The notes: generated by a model from the sequence alone, not told the origin. Counted from the first letter of the stretch, positions 33,801-43,258 are shown. The stretch is DNA of 64,000 bases from an uncultured Poribacteria bacterium (GCA_958295855.1 OY282383.1:4072481-4136480); one strand, 5' to 3'. A program made the numbers and translations.

Positions 33801-36800
33801 TGGATCGGTAGAACCACTTGCCAAGGCACCGGCGTCTAGAATCTTGGCATCTGGCACGGGAGAAGCCGCATCAGTTTTGATTTTGTCGCGGTTGCTCCTT
33901 ACGGCAAACAAGGCATCATTCGAGAATTTCAGATGAGTGCCAAGACTGGTAGCGCTGTCTGTGCTCACTGTGTATCGAAAGTGAAAAACTGTCTGAGCTC
34001 TATTGTTAGTTGTCCACGGCGTACCGTCGGCTTTCACAATCTCTAGACGCGGATTTCTCGACCCGCTCGACGCGGTAGTTGCAAATTTCACGCCGGGGTC
34101 AAGTATGACGTTCGCGCTAAATGTCACCTTAAACCAGACTTCATCGCCTAGTTTGAGGATTTCATTTTCGATGACATCCCTCGCGCCAGAGTAGCCGAGA
34201 GTGGTATCCGCTAACTCCCTAATTTTAACCTCGTTCACCGTAACAGTAATCTCCTGTACGTCTGGTGAGGGTACTGTCCTAGAAGCTCTACCGCCCCAAC
34301 CAATAGGTATGACCCAGGGCGTGGAACTTTGGCCATTATCACTGGCAGCCACGAAGGGTGCCGTGCTCGTGCCACTTGCGAAGGCACCCGCATCTTGAAC
34401 AACAGCATTTGGTGTCGATAAAGTCAAGGCAGTTCCGCTACTATTTTTGATTTTGCCCTGGTTGCTACTTATACCATACAAGGCATTCTCCCGGATTTGC
34501 AGCTGAGTGCCACGGTTGGTTATGCCCGCTGTGCGAAAGTGAAACTCTGTCTGAGCAGTAGCGTTAGTTGCCCAGTCTGTACCGTCGGCGTTCACAATCT
34601 CTAGCTCCGGAATTCCCGACCCGGTCGACGCGGTAGTTGCAAATTTCACGCCGGGGTCAAGTATGACGTTATCGCTAAATGTCACCTTAAACCAGATCTG
34701 ATCGCCTGCTTTGAGGATTTTATCTTTGACGACATCCCTCGCGCCAGAGTAGCCGACAGGGGTAGTCGCTGCCTCCCAAATCTTAACCTCGCTCACCGTA
34801 ACAGTAATCCTCGGAGTACCGTCCCAACCAATAGGTATGGTCCAGGGAGTGAAAGTTTTCCCGTTATCACTGGTAGGTACGAAGGGTGCCGTGCTCTTGC
34901 CACTTGCCAAGGCACCCGCATCTTTCACAACTAGTTTCGATAAAGCGAAGGCAGTCCCGCTACTATTTTTGATTTTGCCCTGGTTGCTAGTTATACGCAA
35001 GGCATTCTCCCGGAATTGCAGCCAATCGCCAAGGTCGCCTGTGCGCACTGTGTGTAGAAAGTGAAACTCTGTCTGAGCACTCTCGTTAGTTGTCCACGCC
35101 GCACCATTGGCTCTCACAAGCGCTAGATGCACTTCTGAAGCTATCCCGTCTGCTGGATGCGTTATGAGACCTGAAAATTTCACGCCGGGGTCAAGTATGA
35201 CGCTATCGCTAAATGTCACCTTAAACCAGACTTCATCGCCTGCTTCGAGTCTTTCATTTTTGATGACATCCCTCGCGCCAGAGTATCCGCGAGTGGTAGT
35301 CGCTACCTCCCAAACCTTAACCTCGTTCACTGTAACAGTAATACTCGGAGCACTGTTTATACGAATAGGTATGGTCCAGGGAGTGGAAGGTTGCCCGTCA
35401 TCACTGGCAGCCACGAAGGGTGCCGTGCTCGTGCCACTTGCCAAGGCACCCGCATCTTGAACAACTGGTTTCGATAAAGCGAAGGCAGTCCCGCTACTAT
35501 TTTTGATTTTGCCCTGGTTGCTAGTTACATGCAAGGCATAATCCCAGATTTCCAGCCGAGTGCCACTGTAAAGGTCGCTTGGGAGCACTGTGTGTAGAAA
35601 GTGAAACTCTGTCTGAGCAGTAGCGTTAGTTGTCCACGCAGCACCATTGGCTCTCACAAGCGCTAGACGCACTACTGTACTTGGATCGTCTGGATTTCTT
35701 ATCAGACCTGAAAATTTCACGCCGGGTTCAAGTATGACGCTCTCGCTAAATGTCACCTTAAACCAGATCTCATCGCCTGTTTCGAGGATTTCATTTTTGA
35801 TGACATCCCTCGTGCCAGAGTAGCCGACAGTGGTAGCGTCTACATCCCTAATCTTAACCTCGTTCACCGTAACAGGAATACTCGGAGTACCGTCCCAACC
35901 AATAGGTATGGTCCAGGGAGTGGAACTTTGACCGTTATCACTGGCAGCCACGAAGGGTGCTGTGCTCGTGCCACTTGCCAAGGCACCCGCATCTTGAACA
36001 ACAGCATTTGGTGTCGATAAAGTCAAGGCAGTCCCGCTACTATTTCTGATTTTGCCCTGGTTGCCACTTATACCATACAAGGCATTCTCCTGGATTTTCA
36101 GCTGAGTACCACGGCTGGTTGTGCTCACTGTGTATCGAAAGTGAAACTCTGTCTGCTCATCAGCGTTAGTTGTCCACGCCGCACCATTGGCTCTCACAAT
36201 CTCTAGCTCCGGACTTCTCGACCCGGTCGGCGCGGTAGTTGCAAATTTCACGCCGGGTGTAAGTATGACGTCATCGCTAAATGTCACCTTAAACCAGATC
36301 TCATCGCCTGCTTCGAGGATTTCATCTTTGATGACATCCCTCGCGCCAGAGTAGCCGCGAGTGGTAGTCGCTACCTCCCAAATCTTAACCTCGCTCACCG
36401 TAACAGTAGTCCTCGAAGTACTGCCCCAACTAATAGGTATGGTCCAGGGAGTGGAAGTTTTCCCGTTATCACTGGCAGCCACGAAGGGTGCCGTGCTCGT
36501 GCCACTTGCCAAGGCACCCGCATCTTGAACAACAGCATCTGTTGTCGATAAAGTCAAGGCAGTCCCGCTACTATTTTTGATTTTGCCCTGGTTGCTACTT
36601 ATACCATACAAGGCATTCTCCCGGATTTGCAGATGAGTGCCACTGCTGGTTATGCCCCCTGTGCGAAAGTGAAACTCTGTCTGAGCAGTAGCGTTAGTTG
36701 TCCATGCTGTACCGTCGGCGTTCACAATCTCTAGATCCGGAATTCCCGACCCGCTCGACGCGGTAGTTGCAAATTTCACGCCGGGGTCAAGTATGACGCT

Positions 36801-37577
36801 CTCGCTAAATGTCACCTTAAACCAGATCCGATCGCCTGCTTCACCGAGGATTGTATTTTTGATGACATCCCTCGCGCCAGAGTAGCCGGCAGGGGTAGCC
36901 CCTTCGTACCAAATCTTAACCTCGCTCACCGTAACAGTAGTCGGCGAAGTACTGCCCCAACTAATAGGTATGGTCCAGGGAGTGGAAGTTTGACCGTTAT
37001 CACTGTCAGCCACGAAGGGTGCTGTGCTCGTGCCACTTGCCAAGGCACCCGCATCTTTCACAACAGCGTGTGATGTCGAAAAAGGCAAGGCAGTCCCGCT
37101 ACTATCTTTGATTTTGCCCTGGTTGCTACTTATACCATACAAGGCATTCTCCCGGATTTGCAGCTGAGTGCCACGGTTGGTTAGGCCCCCTGTGCGAAAG
37201 TGAAACTCTGTCTGAGCATCAGCGTTAGTTGTCCATGCTGTACCGTCGGCGTTCACAATCTCTAGATGCGGAATTCTCGACCCGCTCGACGCGGTAGTTG
37301 CAAATTTCACGCCGGGGTCAAGTATGACGCTCTCGCTAAATGTCACCTTAAACCAGATCTGATCGTCTGCTTCATCGAGGATTTCATCTTTGATGACATC
37401 CGTCGCGCCGGAGTAGCCGGCAGGGCCAGTCCCTTCGTACCGAATCTTAACCTCGCTCACCGTAACAGTAACCTCATGTGCGGTGGCTAGTGCTGCTAGG
37501 GTAGCAACACCGGCAATTAACATTAATACAAAAACAAAAAATTTGGTTGCAAAATTTCCAAAAATATTAGTATTCAT
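30849..37577 (-). CDS. Giant surface protein: seven tandem Ig-like repeats, lamin-tail domains, sorting tail
   Basis: 2242 residues. Signal peptide (about 1-34, LMLIAGVATLAALATA-HE). Residues about 36-1270 are seven tandem copies of a module of about 177 residues, each with V(T)VSEVKI, GYSG(A)RDVIK, WFKVTFS, GVKFATTAS, AWTTNA, EFHFRT, SSNQGKIK, ALASGTSTAPFV and STPWTIPI. Then follow a FlgD/cadherin-like region and three lamin-tail (LTD) modules (PIITEIMWG near 1515, PVVLNELGN near 1675, ISISEIMVV near 1925, each with xWIE(I/L)xN). The C-terminus (SLSSFLPKRTDAGVVIKWTT, from about 2125) is a sorting-type domain. Expected on the cell surface, adhesive or structural. No enzymatic motif. Repeat DNA is strongly similar between copies. 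Confidence 0.85.
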   Translation of the reverse strand: MNTNIFGNFATKFFVFVLMLIAGVATLAALATAHEVTVTVSEVKIRYEGTGPAGYSGATDVIKDEILDEADDQIWFKVTFSESVILDPGVKFATTASSGSRIPHLEIVNADGTAWTTNADAQTEFHFRTGGLTNRGTQLQIRENALYGISSNQGKIKDSSGTALPFSTSHAVVKDAGALASGTSTAPFVADSDNGQTSTPWTIPISWGSTSPTTVTVSEVKIWYEGATPAGYSGARDVIKNTILGEAGDRIWFKVTFSESVILDPGVKFATTASSGSGIPDLEIVNADGTAWTTNATAQTEFHFRTGGITSSGTHLQIRENALYGISSNQGKIKNSSGTALTLSTTDAVVQDAGALASGTSTAPFVAASDNGKTSTPWTIPISWGSTSRTTVTVSEVKIWEVATTTRGYSGARDVIKDEILEAGDEIWFKVTFSDDVILTPGVKFATTAPTGSRSPELEIVRANGAAWTTNADEQTEFHFRYTVSTTSRGTQLKIQENALYGISGNQGKIRNSSGTALTLSTPNAVVQDAGALASGTSTAPFVAASDNGQSSTPWTIPIGWDGTPSIPVTVNEVKIRDVDATTVGYSGTRDVIKNEILETGDEIWFKVTFSESVILEPGVKFSGLIRNPDDPSTVVRLALVRANGAAWTTNATAQTEFHFLHTVLPSDLYSGTRLEIWDYALHVTSNQGKIKNSSGTAFALSKPVVQDAGALASGTSTAPFVAASDDGQPSTPWTIPIRINSAPSITVTVNEVKVWEVATTTRGYSGARDVIKNERLEAGDEVWFKVTFSDSVILDPGVKFSGLITHPADGIASEVHLALVRANGAAWTTNESAQTEFHFLHTVRTGDLGDWLQFRENALRITSNQGKIKNSSGTAFALSKLVVKDAGALASGKSTAPFVPTSDNGKTFTPWTIPIGWDGTPRITVTVSEVKIWEAATTPVGYSGARDVVKDKILKAGDQIWFKVTFSDNVILDPGVKFATTASTGSGIPELEIVNADGTDWATNATAQTEFHFRTAGITNRGTQLQIRENALYGISSNQGKIKNSSGTALTLSTPNAVVQDAGAFASGTSTAPFVAASDNGQSSTPWVIPIGWGGRASRTVPSPDVQEITVTVNEVKIRELADTTLGYSGARDVIENEILKLGDEVWFKVTFSANVILDPGVKFATTASSGSRNPRLEIVKADGTPWTTNNRAQTVFHFRYTVSTDSATSLGTHLKFSNDALFAVRSNRDKIKTDAASPVPDAKILDAGALASGSTDPPFVAASDNGQGSTPWVIPIRMDGGTPAFQPTTGIARVPVDANGVPYDPDHDIVYGLASDTVVPVNQEAQGPAVAGEPFTVYIAFLFGKALHPTDVLIASDIKVMSGGKEVSNAVSNVRFYGMWGRDTTAPQAAVYLATITPPSDSNGDVVLTVPEKKVQDIAGNWNMESNTLRVPVISPATLLGVPTDFVQALPSGALASKGFVVIAHAGATVSQTGLTGNFKTLSGLPNLETLFTGNGGTLELVDRTTSATPGPIITEIMWGTDLSQTDTKSSQWIEIYNAGADIADLSKYQLKITPFSPSVFEPDNNAVDTVGNLGYGRWDVPGQGGHSQTQAASTREPAYPAVALISMRRKIDFAKATVDSGALAYVNDGTESESWEASTPPAIGIGANRIGTPGAAHVTQIASTDRTVIPYSPVVLNELGNNTGDANDWIELRNVSDAEVNLRKWELNVIVPDGDDTDSDPDEKNLVSFPDKDYKLGAGKILLIVNKDPLETPLASGKKFGDADGMTTVGAHQGQGGIMTDAMYYDAKGGLNALPESGKFLLVLRNTNNKEASHENIIDITGTFFHPDTSRATSIWPLLATPEGHGDVIDGAPPEEFKAPFVYERKKADSGFGRHAWGVRGYTGIGYDRAADDSGANGGTPGFPNDSLKEKPGALSDSDSISISEIMVVSNDGRYPQWIELRNSSATQGVNLDAWRLRIRNVGKVDSRRNVTIDLPDEHRLPPKQTMLIATRRGSAPPLLTSQRVMLLWNDGTARRALEVDNSRYTMLSTEGFTLELFGEDQQLTDTPVDEVTIGAKLLTAENIGDSQQRISLIRYYPNGIAGNWGSAKDSNQLSRIPHETYYGASDDISTPGYYPGSALPVSLSSFLPKRTDAGVVIKWTTQSELNNAGFNILRSETKTGEFAVINPTMIQGAGTTGEKHTYSYTDKTAKPNVAYYYQIEDVSFDGHRQRLTGATRLRGHVGAAGKLTTTWGGLKVQD

Positions 37578-37743
37578 TTATTACACCTTAAATATTAAAC
37601 ACTCGTTAATCTATTTCAATTAAGGGAGGTAGAAGGTTGAACGATGTCCGACTCGCGATGCCTCGGTATGCACAATTGTTTTCGCTTTGCCACGGGCGGC
37701 GGTGTTGTAAATAGCAGCTTCGTTAAACTTGCTGCAACGAAAC

Positions 37744-38163
37744 TCAACCGCAAAAAAGTAGGAAAAGAATACTACCGAACGCCGACAAGTACACCGAAAA
37801 GTCCGGCGCATTATCGTTTGTCGTCTGCCCATTATCTGTCGGCGGCCCATTATTGCTTGGCGGCGGCTCATTATTGCTTGGCGGCGGCTCATTATTGCTT
37901 GGCGGCGGCCCATTATCATTATGGGGCTCCCACCTGTCCGGACGTCTCTCCTGATTACATCTCTCCCTCTCACATATCTCTCTCGCGTGATCAGCGATTT
38001 CCGGCGGTCCCCAATTAAGTGACTCCGCATAACCTGGGTCAGAAAGGGGACAGGAAGCCTTATGAATAACAGAAACAGGCTCAGCAAAAGGGAGAATGCT
38101 GCAGAAAAAGGTAACGGCAACGAACAGGGTTAGGATAAGTCTTGGCAATTTATTCATCATCAT
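37744..38163 (-). CDS. Small secreted Pro/Asn-repeat protein
   Basis: 139 residues, ATG behind GGAGGAAAC. Signal peptide (LPRLILTLFVAVTFFCSILPF), a cysteine-containing middle, then tandem PPPSNNE repeats encoded by a 21-bp unit near 37860-37920, and a C-terminal hydrophobic run (SVYLSAFGSILFLLFC) that may be a membrane tail. A second reading in another frame (37620-38120) lacks these signals. Not recognised; lies directly upstream of the giant surface gene on the same strand. Confidence 0.6.
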   Translation of the reverse strand: MMMNKLPRLILTLFVAVTFFCSILPFAEPVSVIHKASCPLSDPGYAESLNWGPPEIADHAREICERERCNQERRPDRWEPHNDNGPPPSNNEPPPSNNEPPPSNNGPPTDNGQTTNDNAPDFSVYLSAFGSILFLLFCG

Positions 38164-38585
38164 AGTTTCCTCCGTAAGGAACGGTGCTAATAGAGTCTTA
38201 TTGGTTTGGATGTCGCTCTCAACGGCGATACATCATCTCGCATTAAACAAGCATGAGCAAGAACCGTGCCAATAGTTAAAACAGGTCTTATCATTGGCAT
38301 CGACGCCTGGGGTAGCCTTGTGTGTCAAGGCAGCATCGGGTTATATAGGCAGCCCGCAGGGTGATGAAATGACTTCGCGTCGTCTTTTCGCCGGCTGTGT
38401 CAAAATACAACAGTTTTGGTGGGAGTGGGTGGCGGAAGCGTTGATGCTGTAGGTTACAGCGCGTTGTGTTGCAATAAACAACGGTGTGGCATATTGCAAC
38501 AGCACTTTTACGGACATCGCTAAAAAGCACAAGCATTTATGCGTGTGTCTAAACCTGTGTGTCGTTCTGGTGTATCAACTCGTAG
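38164..38585. other. Intergenic region without recognised gene
   Basis: No reading frame here has a convincing start or family motif. The stretch contains tnpB upstream DNA at its right end. I see no terminator or RNA family. Confidence 0.4.
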
Positions 38586-38614
38586 TTGACAATTAGAGGC
38601 TTTGGTGGTATCCT
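38586..38614 (+). promoter_or_regulatory. Promoter of truncated tnpB (first copy)
   Basis: TTGACA (38586-38591), 17-nt spacer, TATCCT (38609-38614), about 90 nt before the tnpB ATG. Confidence 0.55.
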
Positions 38615-38702
38615 ATTAAATTCCTTGTTGGGAGAGAATATCACCCGCGTCGCAAGGCGCGGTAAGACCGGAACCGAATCGGAAGCAAGGCTGGAGCAGA
38701 CA

Positions 38703-38885
38703 ATGCGTACCTTGAAATACAAAATACAATCTCATAAGCGTAACAGACACTTGATGTCTGACACACGCATCATCAGTCACATGCATAACCACTTTGTTGC
38801 TCTGTCCCGTAGACACTACAAAATCTACGGACACTGCGAAGGTTACAAGCGTGCGGGTTACTACCGTTTGTGTAAACACCTGACT
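38703..38885 (+). pseudogene. tnpB: IS200/IS605-type tnpB, N-terminal 61 codons only
   Basis: Reads MRTLKYKIQSHKRNRHL, DTRIISHMHNHFVALSRRHYK and GYYRLCKHLT. It closely matches the start of the second tnpB copy (42494-43136) and the N-terminal helical domain of OrfB/TnpB. Homology stops after about 61 residues; what follows is unrelated 'gcgcggagctctgtctccgc' repeat. All of RuvC and the zinc finger are missing. Confidence 0.85.
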
Positions 38886-38976
38886 TTGTATGCGCGGAGC
38901 TCTGTCTCCGCCCGTTTCATAATGGGTGGCGTGCCATCCGCTTGTTACCTTCTGCTTTAAAACAAGGAGTCTTCCC

Positions 38977-40248
38977 ATGAAAGTCACAAACGTAGAACGT
39001 GTCCTCGTTGATGTTCCCTTCACCCCGCGTCAACAACAGATTACCACCCAGAGCGTGTCAACTGTGTACAACTGGTCGCTCCTCGAACTGTGCAAGGTTA
39101 CCACAGATACCGGGCATGTGGGTTGGGGCGAAACTGTTATCCACTACACCTATCGCCGCGTCAGTGACGAGAGCGTGGCCCGCGTGCTTGGTGAGAGCCC
39201 TGCCGCCCTGATGAACGACGATTCCCTCGGCGCAGGCTTGCAGATGGCACTCTTTGATGTTGTCGGTAAAATCTTAGCGGTACCAGTTTATCAACTCCTC
39301 GGAACGCAGTGTCGCAAGGCTGTGCCTATCTCATGGTGGAGTATCGATGCATCGCCTGAAAACTGGGCAGCTGAGGCGGCAGATGCGGTGAAGAACGGCT
39401 ACACTAGTTTCAAGAACAAGCCGCGCCCCTGGTGGGATATCGTTGCGCAGGTGGCGGCTGTGGCAGAAGTGGTACCAGCGGACTTCAAATTGGATCTAGA
39501 TCCGAACAGTTCCTTACGCGATGCAGCCACGGCTATCCCGATTTTGCGAAAACTTGCGGCGCACCCGAATGTGGCGATGTTTGAGACACCAATTCCACAA
39601 AGCGATGTAGAGGGAAATAAGCAGATTCGCCAAACTATAGCTCGGCCAATTGCGATGCACTTCGGTTCACCGCCCTACCCCACCTGCGTACGTGAGGACG
39701 TGTGCAGCGGGTTTGTCATCGGCGGCGGCAAGTCTCAGGTGATGCGTGAAGGCCAACTCAGTGCCGCTGCAGATATGCCGTTCTGGCTCCAAATCGTCGG
39801 CAATGGGTTGACAACAACCTGGGCAGGGCATCTTGGTAGCGTCCTCACCCACGCAACATGGCCAGCGATTACCTGCATCAACCTTTACAGCGAGCCGCTG
39901 CTCACCCGCCCTATTCAAGTCTCAGAAGGGTGCCACACGATTCCTGATGGCCCCGGGTTAGGCGTTGAGGTGAACGAAGAGGCGATTGAACGCTTTCGCG
40001 TTCCCGCTGAAAAATTGGATGCCGATGGGTATACCATTCACCCGGTGCCACGGATACTCAAGACAGCTGTCTATCCAGATGGAAGTTGCATCCACATGGC
40101 AGGCGACGGCTTGAGCTATTTCAATGCCGGAAATGGGCATGCACAGGTTGAAGGTGCGCGGCTGGAACTCACCTTTGATGACGGTTCCAAGGCATGGGCA
40201 GAATTGTTTGAGAAAGCGCGGGAGACACCTGTGCATGCGCGTTGGTAA
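38977..40248 (+). CDS. Enolase-superfamily enzyme (mandelate racemase/muconate lactonizing type)
   Basis: 423 residues from ATG 38977 behind ACAAGGAGTC. Seen: the N-terminal capping domain, the K-x-K acid/base motif (FKNKPRPWW), the metal Asp region FKLDLDPNSS, and FETPIPQSD as the second carboxylate. Catalyses abstraction of an alpha proton from a carboxylate, probably dehydration or cycloisomerisation of a sugar acid. Lies between the two truncated tnpB genes with the following membrane protein. Confidence 0.87.
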   Translation: MKVTNVERVLVDVPFTPRQQQITTQSVSTVYNWSLLELCKVTTDTGHVGWGETVIHYTYRRVSDESVARVLGESPAALMNDDSLGAGLQMALFDVVGKILAVPVYQLLGTQCRKAVPISWWSIDASPENWAAEAADAVKNGYTSFKNKPRPWWDIVAQVAAVAEVVPADFKLDLDPNSSLRDAATAIPILRKLAAHPNVAMFETPIPQSDVEGNKQIRQTIARPIAMHFGSPPYPTCVREDVCSGFVIGGGKSQVMREGQLSAAADMPFWLQIVGNGLTTTWAGHLGSVLTHATWPAITCINLYSEPLLTRPIQVSEGCHTIPDGPGLGVEVNEEAIERFRVPAEKLDADGYTIHPVPRILKTAVYPDGSCIHMAGDGLSYFNAGNGHAQVEGARLELTFDDGSKAWAELFEKARETPVHARW

Positions 40249-40486
40249 GGTGCCAACGTTGTTTTGTAGTTCCTCGGGACACCGTGCCCTGCCCTTACAA
40301 ATCGCCTTGAAACGTAGCAGAATGGACTAAGTGAGAAAGCCAGTGCGAGTCGGCAACGCAACGCAACAAGTTGCAGCCTCCATCCATATCTTTCGCTGGC
40401 TTCCTTACACAATTCGCTTGCATCTATGTTGCATCTCTGCTAAAATCAGAAAGACATTCTACAAAATTGACAGAGGCAACACAAAA

Positions 40487-42424
40487 TTGACGGCTCTCCC
40501 CCAACAGCGTGCCCTCACCTGGCGCATCCTGTTCATCTTCGCGATTACCGCCCCGATTAACTGCTATTTTCTCATCCAGATGGAACTGGTGCGCTATACC
40601 TTCCCGACATGGGTAGTGCCGCTGTCCAATGTGATTTTCATTCTCACCGCAGTCATGCTGATTAACAGCATCATCCACCTGCTAAAGGCAAGTGCCGCGC
40701 TGGGGCAGGGCGAACTCTTATTCCTCTATGTGACGCTGAGTGTCGCAACGTCGTTAGCAGGGTGCGATGTCTTACAAGCTATTCTGTCTGTGCTTGGGCA
40801 TAGCTTCTGGTTCGCCACAGAGGAAAACGAATGGCGAACGCTATTTTGGCACCACCTGCCGCAATGGCTAACTGTTTCAGATAGAGATGCGTTGCGCAAT
40901 TACTACCTTGGCGATTCCAGTCTGTATCTCCCACACCACCTCCGGGTTTGGGGGCCGGTGGTTGGCGCGTGGTTGTTGCTATTCACGGTGATAGCGTTCA
41001 TTTTTATGTGCCTCAATACCATCTTGCGTCGGCAATGGGCACAGCGCGAACGCCTCACCTTCCCGATTATTCAGTTGCCGCTCGCAATGACGGGTTCGAC
41101 ATCCGGCTTCTTTCGGAATAAGCGGATGTGGATGGGCTTCGCGATTGCCGCGGGCATCAGCCTATTTAACGGATTAAGTCACCTCTATCCTGTAATTCCA
41201 CACATCCCCGTAACACGCCGTTTCTTCAGATTCCACGAACCGCCGTTCAGCCTCTACGGTACTATTATCACCGCCTTCTACCCGTTTGCCATCGGTATTA
41301 TGTTTCTCATGCCGTTAGATGTGCTTTTTTCAACAACGCTTTTCTATTTTCTCTATCGCAACGAAGTCGCCTTGGCGCAAGCAGTCGGGTGGCATAGCAT
41401 CCCGCGATTCCCTTACCTCAATGAACAAACTATCGGTGCTTTTATCGGATTATGTTTTTTCTTCGGTTGGACAGGCAAACGGCATTTCCAAGCGGTTTTG
41501 AGAAACGCGATGCCTTGGGGGAGAGAGCCGCCGGAAAACCAACGTGCTTTTCAAGCGCACCAACAGGAACCTATGCCCTATCGAGTAGCTGTGTGGGGAT
41601 TTGTGATAGGCATCTTACTGTTCGCTTTCTTACTCCACAAAGCAGGCATGGCAATGTGGCTCGCATTGACTTTCGCTGTGTTGTTCCTCATAACGCCCTT
41701 GGTAACAACCCGCATCCGCGCGGAATCCGGCATCTTTGTCCACGCCTATCATTGGCAGGCACCTCGATATATCTTGAACACCATATTAGGGACGCACCGC
41801 ATCGGCGCGCAGAATCTGACTGCACTTTCGGTCTGTTTTTTCAATCGAGATTACCGCCCACAACAGATGCCGCACCAACTGGAGGCGTTTAAAATTGCCG
41901 AGGGCGCGCATATAAACCAACGAAGGATGCTTTTCACTCTTATCATCGCTACCGTTCTCGGCGGCCTTGTCGCCTTTTGGGTGCAACTGCATCTCTACTA
42001 CCAATTCGGGGCAGACTCAGGCTATTTCGGCCCGTGGGCAATCGGCTACGGCAGGGAATACTTCGGGAGATTAACGAACTGGATAAGCTACCCGCTCGGC
42101 ACAGACTGGCTCGGGGTGATATTCATCGGCATCGGCTTTTCTGTGATGATGGTGCTCACCTACCTGCGGGTGAAATTCTTTTGGCTGCCTTTGCATCCCC
42201 TCGGCTATGTGATGGCAAGCAACCAAGAGATGTCCGACCTGTGGGTGCCGTTGGTCATCGCATTGACGCTAAAATGGATTATCTTACGTCACGGCGGTAT
42301 CCAGAGTTATCGGCGCATCATACCGTTCTTTTTGGGGCTGGTGCTCGGCGATTACCTGATGGGAAGCACGTGGAGTCTGCTAAACGTGCTTTTGAATACG
42401 ACGATGTATCAGTTTTATCCGTAG
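40487..42424 (+). CDS. Polytopic membrane protein, DUF6785/DUF6784-like
   Basis: About 645 residues if translation starts at TTG 40487 (AGAGG 9 nt upstream); the in-frame GTG at 40331 gives a basic 52-residue preface and is unlikely. Roughly 14 hydrophobic segments. Family assignment from recall, shared with the 57703-59655 gene by common motifs: GAQ(N/S)LTxLS, (L)PLHPLGY, LR(H/Y)(G/S)GIxxYxRxxPFFLGxVxG. Transporter-like (oligopeptide-transporter resemblance), function unknown. Follows the enolase gene by about 240 bp. Confidence 0.7.
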   Translation: MTALPQQRALTWRILFIFAITAPINCYFLIQMELVRYTFPTWVVPLSNVIFILTAVMLINSIIHLLKASAALGQGELLFLYVTLSVATSLAGCDVLQAILSVLGHSFWFATEENEWRTLFWHHLPQWLTVSDRDALRNYYLGDSSLYLPHHLRVWGPVVGAWLLLFTVIAFIFMCLNTILRRQWAQRERLTFPIIQLPLAMTGSTSGFFRNKRMWMGFAIAAGISLFNGLSHLYPVIPHIPVTRRFFRFHEPPFSLYGTIITAFYPFAIGIMFLMPLDVLFSTTLFYFLYRNEVALAQAVGWHSIPRFPYLNEQTIGAFIGLCFFFGWTGKRHFQAVLRNAMPWGREPPENQRAFQAHQQEPMPYRVAVWGFVIGILLFAFLLHKAGMAMWLALTFAVLFLITPLVTTRIRAESGIFVHAYHWQAPRYILNTILGTHRIGAQNLTALSVCFFNRDYRPQQMPHQLEAFKIAEGAHINQRRMLFTLIIATVLGGLVAFWVQLHLYYQFGADSGYFGPWAIGYGREYFGRLTNWISYPLGTDWLGVIFIGIGFSVMMVLTYLRVKFFWLPLHPLGYVMASNQEMSDLWVPLVIALTLKWIILRHGGIQSYRRIIPFFLGLVLGDYLMGSTWSLLNVLLNTTMYQFYP

Positions 42425-42493
42425 GTGAGATACTCCCAATGCTAAAGCACTGGCCTTCGCCTCCGTGCCAGCAGAGTGGATTGTGGTATCAAC

Positions 42494-43136
42494 CGATTCA
42501 TATTTCTTACCATCAGAACAGGTCAAGAAAGTTTTGAGACCGGCATCGCACCCTGTAGCATTATCTGTCTTAGATTGCGGGACTCAAGCCTTCGTCATCT
42601 GTCACAATGGTGAGATACCAATCGCCCAGTGTGTCACGTTTCACAGTCACGCTTTTGATAGTGCCTTCAAAATCACGATGCTTCCAAAAGCGATACCAAC
42701 GTCCAGCAAGCAGTATCTTACTTACAGGCACACGGCGTTTATCTCTAAGGGCATCTCCTTCTTGTTCTATTTTGACTTGTGTGCCATCAAACGTCATGGA
42801 ACGGTATTTACGCTCCCCTTTGAACTTGGGAGGCCGCTTCGCCCGGCCCTCAAAGAAGTTGATATAACCACGTTCAATGCGTTTCAAACATTCCTGCAAA
42901 GCCGACGCCGGTGGAGTTTTCCAAGGGGAAAACTTCGGAAGACGTTTCAACTTCGTCAGATGTTTCTCGAGGCGATAGTAATTAGCACTTTTGTAACCAT
43001 CGCAGTGTCCATAGATGCGATAGTGCCTACGAGACAACGCAATGAAGTGGTTATGCACCTGGCCTATGATACGCGTGTCAGACATCAAGTGCTTATTGCG
43101 TTCATGATTTTGCATTTTATATTTGTAGGTTTGCAT
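42494..43136 (-). pseudogene. tnpB: IS200/IS605-type tnpB, truncated and frameshifted (second copy)
   Basis: ATG 43136 behind GGAGGATACA reads MQTYKYKMQNHERNKHL and continues about 188 codons. An extra base in a C3 run (42579-42581) then causes a premature stop. In the next frame it resumes PQSKTDNATGCDAGLKTFLTCSDGKKYES, including the RuvC-I Asp motif (GCDAGLK). Homology is lost after about 42494, so the rest of RuvC, the zinc finger and the 3' guide-RNA-bearing end are missing. Confidence 0.88.
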
Positions 43137-43161
43137 TGTATCCTCCAGTATTGCTTCCGAC

Positions 43162-43190
43162 ATTATACCATTATCTTAAGATAATGTCAA
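43162..43190 (-). promoter_or_regulatory. Consensus tnpB promoter with palindromic spacer
   Basis: On the minus strand TTGACA (43185-43190), 17-nt spacer, TATAAT (43162-43167). An 18-bp perfect palindrome, CATTATCTTAAGATAATG (43169-43186), covers the spacer, a plausible operator. Confidence 0.75.
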
Positions 43191-43258
43191 CCTTTTTGCG
43201 TTTTCTACATCCCCAAGTTGAAGCGTGCGGTTTTGAAAACGAAGACGCGATAAAAAAC

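Noticed and set aside
32374..36000. Numerous plus-strand frames antisense to the giant surface protein
   Set aside because: They are shadows of repeat coding DNA and repeat with the same period.
37620..38120. 166-residue minus-strand frame overlapping the Pro/Asn-repeat gene
   Set aside because: The overlapping frame starting 38163 has a strong ribosome site and signal peptide; this one lacks both.
38291..38536. Possible IS200 tnpA frame upstream of the first tnpB
   Set aside because: No HUH or conserved tyrosine motif is visible in the 81-residue frame.
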